NCBI RefSeq assembly: GCF_900094935.1 | Contig: NZ_FMBA01000008.1 | Location: 1-64,000, forward strand | DNA length: 64,000 nucleotides | Reading direction: 5' to 3' | From: Gilliamella intestini | GTDB lineage: Bacteria > Pseudomonadota > Gammaproteobacteria > Enterobacterales > Orbaceae | Shown here: positions 22,525 through 31,953 of the stretch, in pieces | Layout: each line of letters begins with the position of its first letter | How positions within the stretch are numbered: the stretch's first letter is position 1 | Translations under genes and position numbers: made by a program | The notes under the pieces: model-generated | The model's database searches: none | The model's input: only the letters and a program-made list of their open reading frames with translations | Told to the model about the DNA's origin: nothing

Positions 22525-23694
22525 ATGTTTGAGCTGTTATTTCTGTTACTTCCTATCGCCGCTGGATATGGTTGGTATATGGGTAACAGAAATGCAAAAC
22601 AAAAATATTTAAATGAATCTAATCGGCTATCTCGTGAATATGTAGATGGTTTAAACTTTCTTTTATCCAACCAAAAAGATAAAGCCGTTGATCTTTTTTT
22701 AGATCTATTAAAAGAAGATGATGGTACACTTGAAGCTCACTTAACATTAGGTAACTTATTTCGATCTCGAGGCGAAGTTGACAGAGCAATACGTATTCAC
22801 CAAGCATTGTTAGAAAGCTCATCTTTAACATTTGAACAGCGATTATTAGCCATTCAACAACTAGGTCGCGATTACATGGTAGCAGGCTTTTACGATCGTG
22901 CCGAAGAAACATTTTTGCAATTAATTGACGAAGAAGACTTTCAACAGCATGCATTACAGCAGCTTATCACCATATATCAATCAACCAGTGAATGGATAAA
23001 TGCCATCAACATGGCGATTAAACTGGTCAAACTTGGTAATGAAAAATATAAAACCGATATTGCGCAATTTTATTGTGAATTGGCGTTACTAGCGATTGCT
23101 AATGACGATCTCGATAAAGCCAATAGCTTATTACAAAAATCAGCAACAGCAGATACTAAATGTGCTCGTACTTCGCTCATGTTGGGTCAGGTTCTTATGA
23201 TACAAGGTAAAACTGAGCAAGCTATCAAATCTTTTCAACAAATATTACAACAAGATAAAGCTTTTATTGGCGAAGCATTACCTGCATTAAAAGAGTGCTA
23301 CCTAAAACTAAATAATCGGCATGAATTTCAGGAATTTCTACAAACATGTGTCGATCAAGATACTGGTAATGTAGCTGAATTAATGCTTGCCGATCTTATT
23401 GAAAAACACAAAGGTTTAGACGCAGCACAACATTACATGTACCGTGAGTTACTGAAACATCCTAACTTAAAAGGATTTTATCGATTAATGAACTATCACG
23501 TTGCTGATGCAGAACAAGGTAAAGCCAAAGAAAGTCTTTTACTTTTACGCAACATGGTTGGCGAACAAATAAAATCGGTCCCCAATTATCGATGCAAAAA
23601 ATGTGGATTCACAGTTAACTCGCTCTACTGGTTATGCCCTGCTTGTCGTTCGTGGTCAACAATAAAACCTGTTCGTGATTTTGAACAACATTAA
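22525..23694 (+). CDS. lapB: LPS assembly protein LapB
   Basis: LapB (YciM) is a membrane-anchored adaptor that presents LpxC to the FtsH protease and so limits lipid A synthesis. The 389 residues equal E. coli LapB. There is an N-terminal membrane helix, tandem TPR repeats (about 35-340; e.g. GTLEAHLTLGNLFRSRGEVD), and a C-terminal rubredoxin-like metal site with C357, C360, C371 and C374. All four cysteines are at the E. coli positions. Confidence 0.96.
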   Translation: MFELLFLLLPIAAGYGWYMGNRNAKQKYLNESNRLSREYVDGLNFLLSNQKDKAVDLFLDLLKEDDGTLEAHLTLGNLFRSRGEVDRAIRIHQALLESSSLTFEQRLLAIQQLGRDYMVAGFYDRAEETFLQLIDEEDFQQHALQQLITIYQSTSEWINAINMAIKLVKLGNEKYKTDIAQFYCELALLAIANDDLDKANSLLQKSATADTKCARTSLMLGQVLMIQGKTEQAIKSFQQILQQDKAFIGEALPALKECYLKLNNRHEFQEFLQTCVDQDTGNVAELMLADLIEKHKGLDAAQHYMYRELLKHPNLKGFYRLMNYHVADAEQGKAKESLLLLRNMVGEQIKSVPNYRCKKCGFTVNSLYWLCPACRSWSTIKPVRDFEQH

Positions 23695-23715
23695 GATAAA
23701 TAAAAAGAGATTTCT

Positions 23716-24501
23716 ATGTTTTTAATTGACTCTCACTGTCATTTAGATAGTTTAGACTTTAGTACTAAATCCATTAAAGATGTTTTACAAGAAGCTACCA
23801 ATAATGATGTCAAACATTGCTTAAGTGTAGCAACAACACTGTCGGGCTATGAATCGATGAAACATCAACTTACTCCTTATAAAGATCAATGTTCTTTTTC
23901 GTGTGGGATTCATCCACTTAATTTAGACGATGAAAAATATGATGCCGATCGTTTTCAAAATTTAGCGCAAGAGGATAACGTTATAGCGCTAGGCGAAACA
24001 GGCCTTGATTACTACTATCAACAAGATAATTTGGAACAGCAACAAGAAAATTTTAAAGCGCATATTCGATTAGGTCGTAAATTAAATAAACCAATTATTG
24101 TCCATACCCGTAATGCCAAACAAGACACTTTAAAAATCTTAAAAGATGAGCATGTCCATTCAGGTGTTTTACACTGTTTTACAGAAGATATCGAAACAGC
24201 CAAACAACTATTGGATATTGGTTTTTATATTTCCTTTTCAGGGATTATAACCTTTAAAAATGCCGAGGCGCTACGGGAAGTTGCGAAATATGTTCCGCTT
24301 GATCGTATCTTGGTCGAAACTGACTCTCCTTATCTTGCTCCCGTACCATATCGAGGTAAAGAAAATCAACCAGCGTATGTTCGTGAAGTTGCGCAATATT
24401 TATCTGCTTTAAAAGGTGTTTCTTTAGATGTGATAGCAAAAAAAACCACTCATAATTTTTGCCAATTATTTAATCTTCAAGGAAAATTAAATGAATTATA
24501 A
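23716..24501 (+). CDS. ycfH: TatD family metal-dependent DNase (YcfH-like)
   Basis: A 261-residue TIM-barrel hydrolase with the TatD metal ligands: DSHCHLD near residue 5-11, ALGETGLDYYY, VHTRNA, HCFTE and ETDSPYLAPVPYRGKENQP. It is closest in my memory to E. coli YcfH among the three TatD paralogues. Family members are 3'-5' DNases implicated in DNA repair. Its 3' end overlaps roxA by 11 bases, so the two are coupled. Confidence 0.9.
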   Translation: MFLIDSHCHLDSLDFSTKSIKDVLQEATNNDVKHCLSVATTLSGYESMKHQLTPYKDQCSFSCGIHPLNLDDEKYDADRFQNLAQEDNVIALGETGLDYYYQQDNLEQQQENFKAHIRLGRKLNKPIIVHTRNAKQDTLKILKDEHVHSGVLHCFTEDIETAKQLLDIGFYISFSGIITFKNAEALREVAKYVPLDRILVETDSPYLAPVPYRGKENQPAYVREVAQYLSALKGVSLDVIAKKTTHNFCQLFNLQGKLNEL

Positions 24502-25603
24502 ATTAACTATTGATTGGGATGATTTTTTAACAAACTATTGGCAAAAAAAACCGGTAATCTTACGCAAAGCATTTGCTAATTTTATTGATCCTATAACACC
24601 AGACGAACTAGCTGGTTTAGCAATGGAAGACGAAATTGATAGCCGAATTGTTTCTAATAAAGATGGTGTTTGGGATGCTAAATTCGGGCCATTTACTCAA
24701 TACGATAACTTAGGTGAAGATCATTGGAGTTTGCTAGTACAAGCCGTTGACCATTGGCATGAACAAGCAGCGACCTTACTCAAACCGTTTAAATGCCTTC
24801 CACAATGGCAATTTGATGATCTAATGATTTCTTACGCAACACAAGGTGCTGGTGTTGGGCCCCATATCGATAATTATGATGTGTTTATCATTCAAGGTAT
24901 GGGCAGCAGACGTTGGCAAGTTGGCGATCGTAACCAACATTATAAACAATTTAATGCACACAAAGCATTATTGCATGTTGAAGAATATCAACCCATCATT
25001 GACGAGGAAATCACTACTGGCGACATCTTATACATTCCACTAGGTTGCCCACATAATGGCACATCCATTGGTGAATCACTCAGTTATTCTGTGGGCTTTA
25101 TGACGCGAACATCCCAAGAGCTATTAAGTAGCTTTGCAGATTATGTCATTGATAATCTGCCAAATGGTATTTATTATCAAGATCCAGATTTAAAACGACC
25201 TAATGATCCATACCAAGTTCAACCTTATGAACTAGCAAAACTACAAGATCAAATCATCGATTTAATCAAAACACCTGAGTTATTTAACGATTGGTTCGGG
25301 AAACACATTACACTACCAATGCACGATTTAAATATTGTGCCAGTTGAACCACCATACGATTATAACGAATTTGAATCACTGCTAAAAACTGGAGCAAAAC
25401 TACACCGAGTACCAAGTATTCGAATCCTTAAGGTGGGCGATTGTGGCTACATCCATGGCGAACAAATTAATCTACCAATGCCCGCCATTGATCTTCTTTG
25501 TAAAACTGAAACAATCTATTACGAGCAGTTACAAGATAAAGACACACTTCAAGTCATGCTTGATCTTGTTAACAAAGGCTGTTGGTACTTTGCCGAAGAA
25601 TAA
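24491..25603 (+). CDS. roxA: Ribosomal protein uL16 arginine 3-hydroxylase (RoxA)
   Basis: RoxA (YcfD) is a JmjC-fold, Fe(II)- and 2-oxoglutarate-dependent oxygenase that hydroxylates an arginine of ribosomal protein L16. The iron triad is visible as H125 and D127 (GPHIDNYD) and H188 (GCPHNG). The IIQGMGSRRWQVGD block and C-terminal winged-helix region also match E. coli. At 370 residues it is near the E. coli length of 373. Confidence 0.94.
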   Translation: MNYKLTIDWDDFLTNYWQKKPVILRKAFANFIDPITPDELAGLAMEDEIDSRIVSNKDGVWDAKFGPFTQYDNLGEDHWSLLVQAVDHWHEQAATLLKPFKCLPQWQFDDLMISYATQGAGVGPHIDNYDVFIIQGMGSRRWQVGDRNQHYKQFNAHKALLHVEEYQPIIDEEITTGDILYIPLGCPHNGTSIGESLSYSVGFMTRTSQELLSSFADYVIDNLPNGIYYQDPDLKRPNDPYQVQPYELAKLQDQIIDLIKTPELFNDWFGKHITLPMHDLNIVPVEPPYDYNEFESLLKTGAKLHRVPSIRILKVGDCGYIHGEQINLPMPAIDLLCKTETIYYEQLQDKDTLQVMLDLVNKGCWYFAEE

Positions 25604-25611
25604 CATAACAT

Positions 25612-25636
25612 CTCTGCCGATAATAAAGTCGGCAGA
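25612..25636 (+). terminator. Hairpin after roxA
   Basis: TCTGCCGA and TCGGCAGA pair around TAATAAAG, 8 bases after the roxA stop. The T-run is missing, so termination strength is uncertain. Confidence 0.55.
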
Positions 25637-25788
25637 TAAAACGACTATTTAGTGCTTTAAGCTTGGCTTTTTTTAACTTTTAAGGATATACTTGCCCCGC
25701 TTTAATTTACCCGCCGTTTAATCGCAAATTAAACATCATAAAATGGAAATTTTAAGTAACTATCTAATTTTAAAAACTAGAGGTATAC

Positions 25789-27030
25789 ATGAAAACCGAA
25801 GCAAACGCAGCCCTGCAAGCAGAAAGTGAAAGCAAATGCACAACCCCATATCAAAAAAGAACTCTATTTGCATCCACCGTTGGTTACGCACTAGATGGCA
25901 TGGATATGATGATTTTAGGTGTATGTTTTAGCCTGATTTCGGGTAGTTTTAATCTAACCAAAACAGATTTAGGCACTTTAACCTCAGTAACCTTACTTGG
26001 CGCCGTATTAGGTGGCATTTTATTTGGTATCCTTGCCGATAAATATGGTCGAGTAAGAGTCTTTTCATGGACTATTTTGATATTCTCTCTTTTTACTGGA
26101 TTATGTGCAATTTCACCTAATTACGAATGCTTTTTAATATTTCGTTTTTTAAGTGGACTTGGCCTGGGTGGTGAATTTGGGATTGGCATGACTTTAGTTT
26201 CTGAAAGCTGGCCTAAAAATAAACGTTCAAGAGCAACATCCATTGTTGCATTAGGCTTTCAAGTAGGTATCATTTTAGCCGCATTAACCGTCTATTTTAT
26301 TGGTAAAATTTATGGTTGGCGTTGGGTTTTTGCCGTGGGCGTACTGCCAGCACTATTTGTTGCATGGACTCGTAAAGGTCTAAAAGAACCTGAAATTTGG
26401 CAAAACCTTAAAAACCAAAACAAAAATAAAATTGCCATTGGCAAATTATTTAAAGACCCCCGAACAGTAGCAACAACAATAGGATTAACCATTGCTTGTG
26501 CAGTACAAAACTTCGGTTTTCATGGACTTATAGTTTGGATGCCAAATATGATTGCAACTGAGCTCAAATTGCCATTTAAAGATACCATGTTTTGGACTAT
26601 TTCAACCACTATAGGTATGTCATTAGGAATTCTAATTTTTGGTTGGTTATGCGACAAATTTGGTCGTCGCCCTTCTTATATTCTATTTTTATTTGTCTCG
26701 GCCGTTTCTATTTGGTTCTATTTTCAACAAACAGATATGGTTATACTCATCATATTTGGCTCGGTGATTGGCTTTTTTGTCAATGGCATGATGGGCGGAT
26801 ATGGCGCTCTACTTGCTGAGCATTATCCAACAGATGCTCGCTCAAGTGCTGAAAATATCATTTTTAATGTCGGTCGAGGCATTGCCGGTGTATCACAAGT
26901 ACTAATTGCTTATTTAGCCACCGTTTACTCAATTAGCTACGCATTAGCTTTACTATCAGCCGCTTATTTATTATCGGCTGCAGCATTTGTCTTTTTAATA
27001 CCCGAAAGCAAAGGCAAAGAGCTCGAATAA
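25789..27030 (+). CDS. MFS transporter, sugar/aromatic acid:H+ symporter type
   Basis: The 413-residue product has 12 predicted membrane helices and both copies of the major facilitator motif (ADKYGRVRV after helix 2; CDKFGRRPS in the second half). The GLGLGGEFGIG helix and RGWRWVF-type block (YGWRWVFAVG) resemble AAHS and sialate/shikimate transporters. The substrate cannot be read from sequence and no catabolic genes are adjacent. It has its own terminator. Confidence 0.85.
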   Translation: MKTEANAALQAESESKCTTPYQKRTLFASTVGYALDGMDMMILGVCFSLISGSFNLTKTDLGTLTSVTLLGAVLGGILFGILADKYGRVRVFSWTILIFSLFTGLCAISPNYECFLIFRFLSGLGLGGEFGIGMTLVSESWPKNKRSRATSIVALGFQVGIILAALTVYFIGKIYGWRWVFAVGVLPALFVAWTRKGLKEPEIWQNLKNQNKNKIAIGKLFKDPRTVATTIGLTIACAVQNFGFHGLIVWMPNMIATELKLPFKDTMFWTISTTIGMSLGILIFGWLCDKFGRRPSYILFLFVSAVSIWFYFQQTDMVILIIFGSVIGFFVNGMMGGYGALLAEHYPTDARSSAENIIFNVGRGIAGVSQVLIAYLATVYSISYALALLSAAYLLSAAAFVFLIPESKGKELE

Positions 27031-27039
27031 AATTACGCA

Positions 27040-27067
27040 AAAAAACAGGGTAATTGCCCTGTTTTTT
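27040..27067 (+). terminator. Terminator after the MFS gene
   Basis: AACAGGG-TAATTG-CCCTGTT with flanking A- and T-runs, 13 bases after the stop. Confidence 0.85.
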
Positions 27068-27108
27068 ATCTCATATAAATTATATCAAAAAACTAAATCA
27101 AACTACCT

Positions 27109-27258
27109 TTAGTGAGTAGTACAAGAAGCTAGCGTCAATTGAACACTAAACAATTTTTCATCATGAATATAATAATTATGAATAACACCATTTGGGAAAG
27201 CATCCCTAAAAAGAGGCTTTAATAAGCCCGATTTAGTACCGATGATTTCTACTATTTT
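27109..27258 (-). pseudogene. C-terminal stub of a third member of the small exported protein family
   Basis: On the minus strand this stretch encodes LLKPLFRDAFPNGVIHNYY, then IHDEKLFSV, and ends at TAA 27109-27111. It aligns with the C-termini of the next two genes (LKLLFPNGVSHNYYFANEKI; LRLVFPKGANHNYYINNDKV). There is no start codon or upstream domain, so it is a truncated paralogue left downstream of the 175-residue gene. Confidence 0.75.
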
Positions 27259-27274
27259 TTAAATTGATCAATGA

Positions 27275-27802
27275 TTATTTAGAATCACAATCACTTGGTT
27301 TCAAATCAAACGACATAATTTTTTCATTTGCAAAATAATAATTATGACTTACTCCATTTGGGAACAAGAGTTTCAACGCTTTAACATTTGGGTCATTACC
27401 ACAATATAAAGTAACTAGCGAGTTTAATACAGAAAGCTGATTTTGCTTTAGCAATATCATTTCTTTAGGTATACCTTTAATAATATATTTATAGATAAGT
27501 TTATTGTTATCTTTTGATATATCATCGAACATCGTAAATTTATCAACCACAATGGGTAACTTTTCTTTTATACCTGCAACAACCGAATCTTGAGCAAAAC
27601 TATAATCACCATCTTTTTGATCATTAAATTGTTTGATTTTTTCAGGTGTCGATTGAGCAATAATATTTTGTCCTCTTTCAACAATATCCATATTCTCTTG
27701 AATATCAGTTCGCTGAGTATCTATAATTTTTGCATCTGAACTGTTAAAACCAAATAATATTATTCCCATTAACATCGCAAATGTTACTTTCATGTCTTTC
27801 AT
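27275..27802 (-). CDS. Exported protein of unknown function, tandem family member
   Basis: I do not recognise this 175-residue protein. It has an N-terminal signal peptide (MKVTFAMLMGIILFGFNSSDA, possibly starting at the second Met) and is probably periplasmic. The middle (about 65-115) and C-terminal third align with the lipoprotein encoded next at 28015-28611: DYSFAQDSVVAGIKEKLP here against NYSVAQSLMIKAIKTKLP, then LVTLYCGND against LVAFYCGDD, and the ending DLKPSDCDS against DVKPTDCDD. Two cysteines in these conserved blocks could form a disulfide. It is a paralogue pair from duplication. Confidence 0.75.
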   Translation of the reverse strand: MKDMKVTFAMLMGIILFGFNSSDAKIIDTQRTDIQENMDIVERGQNIIAQSTPEKIKQFNDQKDGDYSFAQDSVVAGIKEKLPIVVDKFTMFDDISKDNNKLIYKYIIKGIPKEMILLKQNQLSVLNSLVTLYCGNDPNVKALKLLFPNGVSHNYYFANEKIMSFDLKPSDCDSK

Positions 27803-27945
27803 GTTTATTCCTACCCAAGCTAATTCATCACTACCTGATATCTTATAAAAGATAAACTATAAAAATACAAAAACAGTAATAATAAATATTAATTAACCTT
27901 TAAAGAGCTGTAAATGAACACTATTAAGAAAAAGCGTCCAAAATA

Positions 27946-27969
27946 AAAAGGGCTTCAATCAGCCCTTTT
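27946..27969. terminator. Terminator after the lipoprotein gene
   Basis: AAAAGGGCT-TCAATC-AGCCCTTTT, a symmetrical hairpin between the tandem paralogues that can terminate the minus-strand gene at 28015. Confidence 0.8.
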
Positions 27970-28014
27970 ATACTAATAAAATTTAGTTATTTATTCAAAT
28001 TAATAAAAATATAT

Positions 28015-28611
28015 TTAATCATTATCATCACAATCAGTTGGTTTTACATCCACTGAAAGAACTTTATCATTATTGATATAATAATTATGATTAGCACCTT
28101 TAGGGAATACTAATCTTAGCGTCTTCATACTAGCATCATCACCACAATAAAACGCAACCAATTTGTTTTGTAAATTTTTTTGATTGGTTTCAGCTAGTAA
28201 TGCGTCTTTAGTAATATTATTCACGACATATTTATAATCAATTGCATTACTATCTGTTGATACATCAACTAAAGTTATGCTCGGATCAATAGATGCAGGT
28301 AATTTTGTTTTAATCGCCTTGATCATTAAACTTTGGGCAACACTATAATTACCTTCTTTAACCTTATTAAGCATATCATCTTTTTCTGATTTGGTTTGTT
28401 CATACAAATCTTTTACTTTATCACTAACTGCTGAGCTTACTTGCTTAACTTGTTCGCTAATTTGAGCCCCTACTTGATTGGCCTTATCACTCATTTCTGA
28501 ACTTGTTTGCTCAGCTTGTTGCTTGATATCATCGGCTTTTTGTTTTGAATTATCACAATTAACTAAAAAAAGCCCTAATACTACTAAAGAGATTACTTTA
28601 AAAAGTTTCAT
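28015..28611 (-). CDS. Lipoprotein of unknown function, tandem family member
   Basis: A 198-residue lipoprotein with lipobox VNC (C19) after MKLFKVISLVVLGLFL. Residues about 24-85 are a polar, alanine/lysine/glutamate-rich helical stretch (KADDIKQQAEQTSSEMSDKA onward) likely to form a coiled coil. The C-terminal domain (about 85-198) is shared with the neighbouring 175-residue protein. I know no named family. The coiled-coil anchor plus globular domain suggests an envelope protein, but the role is unknown. Its terminator separates it from its paralogue, so each may be expressed independently. Confidence 0.78.
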   Translation of the reverse strand: MKLFKVISLVVLGLFLVNCDNSKQKADDIKQQAEQTSSEMSDKANQVGAQISEQVKQVSSAVSDKVKDLYEQTKSEKDDMLNKVKEGNYSVAQSLMIKAIKTKLPASIDPSITLVDVSTDSNAIDYKYVVNNITKDALLAETNQKNLQNKLVAFYCGDDASMKTLRLVFPKGANHNYYINNDKVLSVDVKPTDCDDND

Positions 28612-28702
28612 ATTATTTCCCTTCTATTTTTTAATTTATATTGGCTATAGTGATATGAATTCGCAATAGTCCATTGATTTTAAAAATTGATTACCAATAA
28701 AT

Positions 28703-28737
28703 CACTGTAAAAATGCATAAAAAGCACTTTTACAGTG
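28703..28737 (-). terminator. Hairpin after the yghA-like gene
   Basis: CACTGTAAAA and TTTTACAGTG form a perfect 10-bp arm pair just downstream of the minus-strand dehydrogenase gene. The stem is followed by few T residues. Confidence 0.5.
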
Positions 28738-28748
28738 ACAAATACCCA

Positions 28749-29636
28749 TTAGTTAATATGCATACCACCTGTAATGCCATACGTTTCACCCGTTGTATAG
28801 CTTGACTCTTCTGATGCTAAATGCACATAAACACCAGCAAGTTCAACCGGTTGTCCTGCTCGTTGTAATGGAGTTTGTTTTCCAAATTCAGGAATCACAT
28901 CACTTGGTTGACCACCACAAATTTGCAGTGGTGTCCAAACTGGGCCTGGTGCTACGCAATTTACCCGAATCCCTTTAGGGGCTAACTGCTTAGATAAGCC
29001 ACGCGTAAAGGCAATAATAGCTGTTTTAGTTGAAGCATAATCTAATAAATTACCACTAGGTTGATAAGCTTGAACAGATGACGTTGTAATAATAGTCGAA
29101 CCTGGTTTTAAATATCCTAAAGCCGCTTTAGTCACCCAAAAGAGCGAAAACACATTCACTTCAAACGTTTTTTTAATTTGCTCGGTAGTAAGTTCCATAA
29201 TATCTTCAACTGCAGTTTGCTTACCTGCAACTAGCGTCAAATTATCTAATCCACCTAATTTATTGTGTGCTTCATCAACTAATTTTTTACAGAAATCCTC
29301 GTCACTTAAATCACCAGGAATTAAAACGGCTTTACGCCCCAAGGCTTCGATAACTTTAGCAACTTCTTCTGCATCTTTTTGTTCGAAAGGAAGATAATTT
29401 ATTGCTACATCAGCACCTTCTTTAGCATAAGCAATCGCTGCTGCCCGCCCGATACCAGAATCGCCACCAGTAATAAGCATTTTACGTCCTTCTAATCGAC
29501 CATGACCTTGATAACTTTTTTCACCACAATCAGGAATAGGGGTCATTTCGCATTGTAAAGCTGGTGCAACTTGTGTTTGTTTTGGGAACTTATCATGATG
29601 ATATTTGGTAAGTGGATTATTGATTTGTTTACGCAT
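28749..29636 (-). CDS. yghA: YghA-like short-chain dehydrogenase
   Basis: The 295-residue protein matches E. coli YghA (294): [20 protein letters not shown], the cofactor loop [16 protein letters not shown], the active-site strand with [10 protein letters not shown], the YASTK catalytic tyrosine-lysine pair, and [15 protein letters not shown]. Such enzymes reduce aldehydes or oxidise alcohols with NAD(P); the true substrate is unknown. It stands alone on the minus strand. Confidence 0.88.
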   Translation of the reverse strand: MRKQINNPLTKYHHDKFPKQTQVAPALQCEMTPIPDCGEKSYQGHGRLEGRKMLITGGDSGIGRAAAIAYAKEGADVAINYLPFEQKDAEEVAKVIEALGRKAVLIPGDLSDEDFCKKLVDEAHNKLGGLDNLTLVAGKQTAVEDIMELTTEQIKKTFEVNVFSLFWVTKAALGYLKPGSTIITTSSVQAYQPSGNLLDYASTKTAIIAFTRGLSKQLAPKGIRVNCVAPGPVWTPLQICGGQPSDVIPEFGKQTPLQRAGQPVELAGVYVHLASEESSYTTGETYGITGGMHIN

Positions 29637-30618
29637 AATTTGCTCCTAAGTTAATCTATATTTTTACGAAACTACCAATATAATTTAAGTAAAAATTGAT
29701 TAAGACTCACAAGTTCCTATGTGTACTTATATCAATGTTTAAAATACTTAATCAATTCAATAAATTATATAGCTTAAGATTGGGACTTTTTTAAAGACTT
29801 TTACTTTTAAAACTGAATTTTGCTACTTAGTAACACCTTCTAAATTTTCAAAAAAATTAAAAATAAGAACTAAAATTCATTAAAGCTGGCTTTGAGTGGG
29901 CTTGGTGAGAACAGTAAAAATAGTCATGTCAAAGCCATGAACGTTGTATAATTTTTTACTGGATTTAGTGTAGCAAATTAAAATTAACTAAGCTAGCTAT
30001 AACAAATGAAATAAAATAGTTACTAAATTTAACAACACATTGATTTTAATTGAATTATTATATTTTTTTCATTATTAATATCGTAGTGATAGTTAATACC
30101 ATCAAAAACAGCGTCATTTTTGTCAAAAAGTTTCAGGAGTGCACTACGTTTATGTATAAAATTATTAAAAATCAATATTATATAAAAAGACGAATATTCT
30201 CTAATTTGCGGTTTAGTTTGATTTTTAAGTAAAAGTAAACCTTTGGTATCAACCTGTCGTATTTTTCTCAGATAAGTTTTGTTATTACCTTTAGCTTGCC
30301 TTTTTAATTTATCTTCAATGATTTTTAGATTTTAATCAGATGGTTAACACCCTAACTGATGGTTTTATAACATTCATTTTCACAACTTAAGGGATAAAAA
30401 CTTTTATCAGACTTTTTTTAGTATGTTATAAATGCTTTAGCCACTGACTATAAAGTGTTTAGCTAAATTGGTGATAATAATTTTTCTTTATGATATCAGC
30501 GCCCTATCACCTGTCTGTGGTAAGGCGTTAATTTTGTTTTTTAAGGATATTTATTACGGTGTTTCTTAAATTACTGTAAACAACGTAAGGAATTCCTACA
30601 GATAATATATTTTATTTA
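29637..30618. other. Long intergenic region downstream of the helicase operon
   Basis: About 980 bases with no credible gene; a 60-codon frame at 30050-30232 has no ribosome binding site and overlaps the repeat. The part 30117-30582 is the second copy of the decayed repeat. The rest is A/T-rich spacer. No terminator for the operon ending at 30619 was obvious. Confidence 0.6.
30117..30582 (-). repeat. Decayed dispersed repeat, copy 2
   Basis: Related to 331-700, sharing both ends and most of the interior. It contains about 80-105 extra bases around 30330-30430. On the minus strand a longer piece of the ancestral protein survives here than in copy 1 (IEDKLKRQAKGNNKTYLRKI, then GLLLLKNQTKPQIREYS and HKRSALLKLFDKNDA). 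The LLLLKN motif faintly recalls ISL3-type transposases, but that is too weak for a call. It lies immediately downstream of the helicase operon. Confidence 0.65.
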
Positions 30619-31953
30619 CTAAAAATATTTTTTTACGTTTTCTTTTATTATTGTACTATTTTGTTCTGCTTCAACTTGTTTTATAGCAACTTGTCCAATA
30701 GGGAGTGATTTTTCTAGTATTAATGAATCTCCTTGCTTAGCAAGCCATGCTTGTAATTTAGCAAAATCGCTACACCATAGTGTTTCTATATCTTTATCTC
30801 GTTGTCGATCTTCTTGTTGAGTAAATCTGACCGCTCTAACTTGCACCCGTTGGTTTTCAGCTTGTCCTGTAAATTCAATACCATATCCTGGTGTGGCAGG
30901 ATTGCGAATGACTAATCGCCCGTCTTTAATCCATTGAGTTTGCATGTCACTCCTTACTTCGTAACCTAGTTTAGATAAGCATTGAAGTAAAGTTTGCTGC
31001 CTGTAAGTTGCGGTTATGGTGTTGGTTACTTTTATAAGTTGCTGCTCGCAATTTTCAACTAATGTTGTTAATTCATCTATAGTTAATTGATCGAATTGCT
31101 GAATATCTAACTTTAAAGGTTCTACTGATTTTTGTTTCAACTCCGCTACGATAAGTTCTAATTTAGCCAATAATTGGGTACGCTTTTTAGCTTCTTGTAC
31201 GGTTTTTGATAAATCTAATAAAATACTATCTAGTAATAAATTTTGTTGTTGTTTTATTGTTTCTGTTTCTGCTATGTTTAATCGTTGTATAAAAGATTGA
31301 TAAACATTTTTATTTTCTAATGCGAGTTCACTTAAGTAATGATCTATTTGGTTAAAGCGCGGATCCCTTTGTGAGGTTTGATGTTTAGTTAGCCAATCCG
31401 TATAAGTTTGTGTTGATTTATCTACATTCATGCTATTTAAGATTGCTTGTTGTTTTGCCGTCAACACATTCGTTTGTTGTTCAGGTACTAAATAACCAAA
31501 GACTTGGTTAAGTACAGCTGTTGCTGAGCCTTGGTAGTTTCCTTGTATTATTTGTGTCAGTTCATTGTGTAATGCTTTTGGTAGGTGCAGCCCTTTTTGT
31601 GCTATTGCATTTATCAACAGCTGAGCATTTTCTTTGGTTTGTCTTGCTTCTTCGCGTTGCTTCGCTAATGTTGTTATTATGACTTGCTTACGTTCAATAA
31701 TATTCGCTTGCAGCTGTTTAATTTCTATAGGTACTAGTCGTTGAATATCTGAAAATTTATCTTCAGCCAATAATTTATTAAATTTTTCTCGTGTGTTGAT
31801 GATGCCTTGCAAAAACGTATCATCGGTAATTGCTAAGTTTTGCATCGCATGCTGCCATTGGTTAATGGCTTGATCAAGTTGGGCTAATATTCCTTGGCAA
31901 GTAGCTATTATTTCTTCTCGTGTCACTATGTGTACAACTTTAGGACCGCTCAT
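30619..31953 (-). CDS. Helical protein of unknown family, last gene of the helicase operon
   Basis: I do not recognise the family. The chosen start at 31953 (MSGPKVVHIVTREEIIATC) has AGGAGA at correct spacing and gives 444 residues; the open frame from 31980 lacks a ribosome binding site. Residues about 10-330 are almost entirely helical and Gln/Lys/Glu/Leu-rich, with probable coiled coils. The last 110 residues form a compact basic/beta-like domain (DGRLVIRNPATPGYGIEF, then RVQVRAVRFTQQEDRQRD). It overlaps the helicase gene by 14 bases, so translation is coupled. A structural or adaptor role next to the helicase is the simplest inference. Confidence 0.8.
   Translation of the reverse strand: MSGPKVVHIVTREEIIATCQGILAQLDQAINQWQHAMQNLAITDDTFLQGIINTREKFNKLLAEDKFSDIQRLVPIEIKQLQANIIERKQVIITTLAKQREEARQTKENAQLLINAIAQKGLHLPKALHNELTQIIQGNYQGSATAVLNQVFGYLVPEQQTNVLTAKQQAILNSMNVDKSTQTYTDWLTKHQTSQRDPRFNQIDHYLSELALENKNVYQSFIQRLNIAETETIKQQQNLLLDSILLDLSKTVQEAKKRTQLLAKLELIVAELKQKSVEPLKLDIQQFDQLTIDELTTLVENCEQQLIKVTNTITATYRQQTLLQCLSKLGYEVRSDMQTQWIKDGRLVIRNPATPGYGIEFTGQAENQRVQVRAVRFTQQEDRQRDKDIETLWCSDFAKLQAWLAKQGDSLILEKSLPIGQVAIKQVEAEQNSTIIKENVKKYF

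Noticed and set aside
30050-30232. A 60-codon plus-strand frame
   Set aside because: Low-complexity AT-rich sequence on the strand opposite the repeat's ancestral coding sense, with no ribosome binding site.
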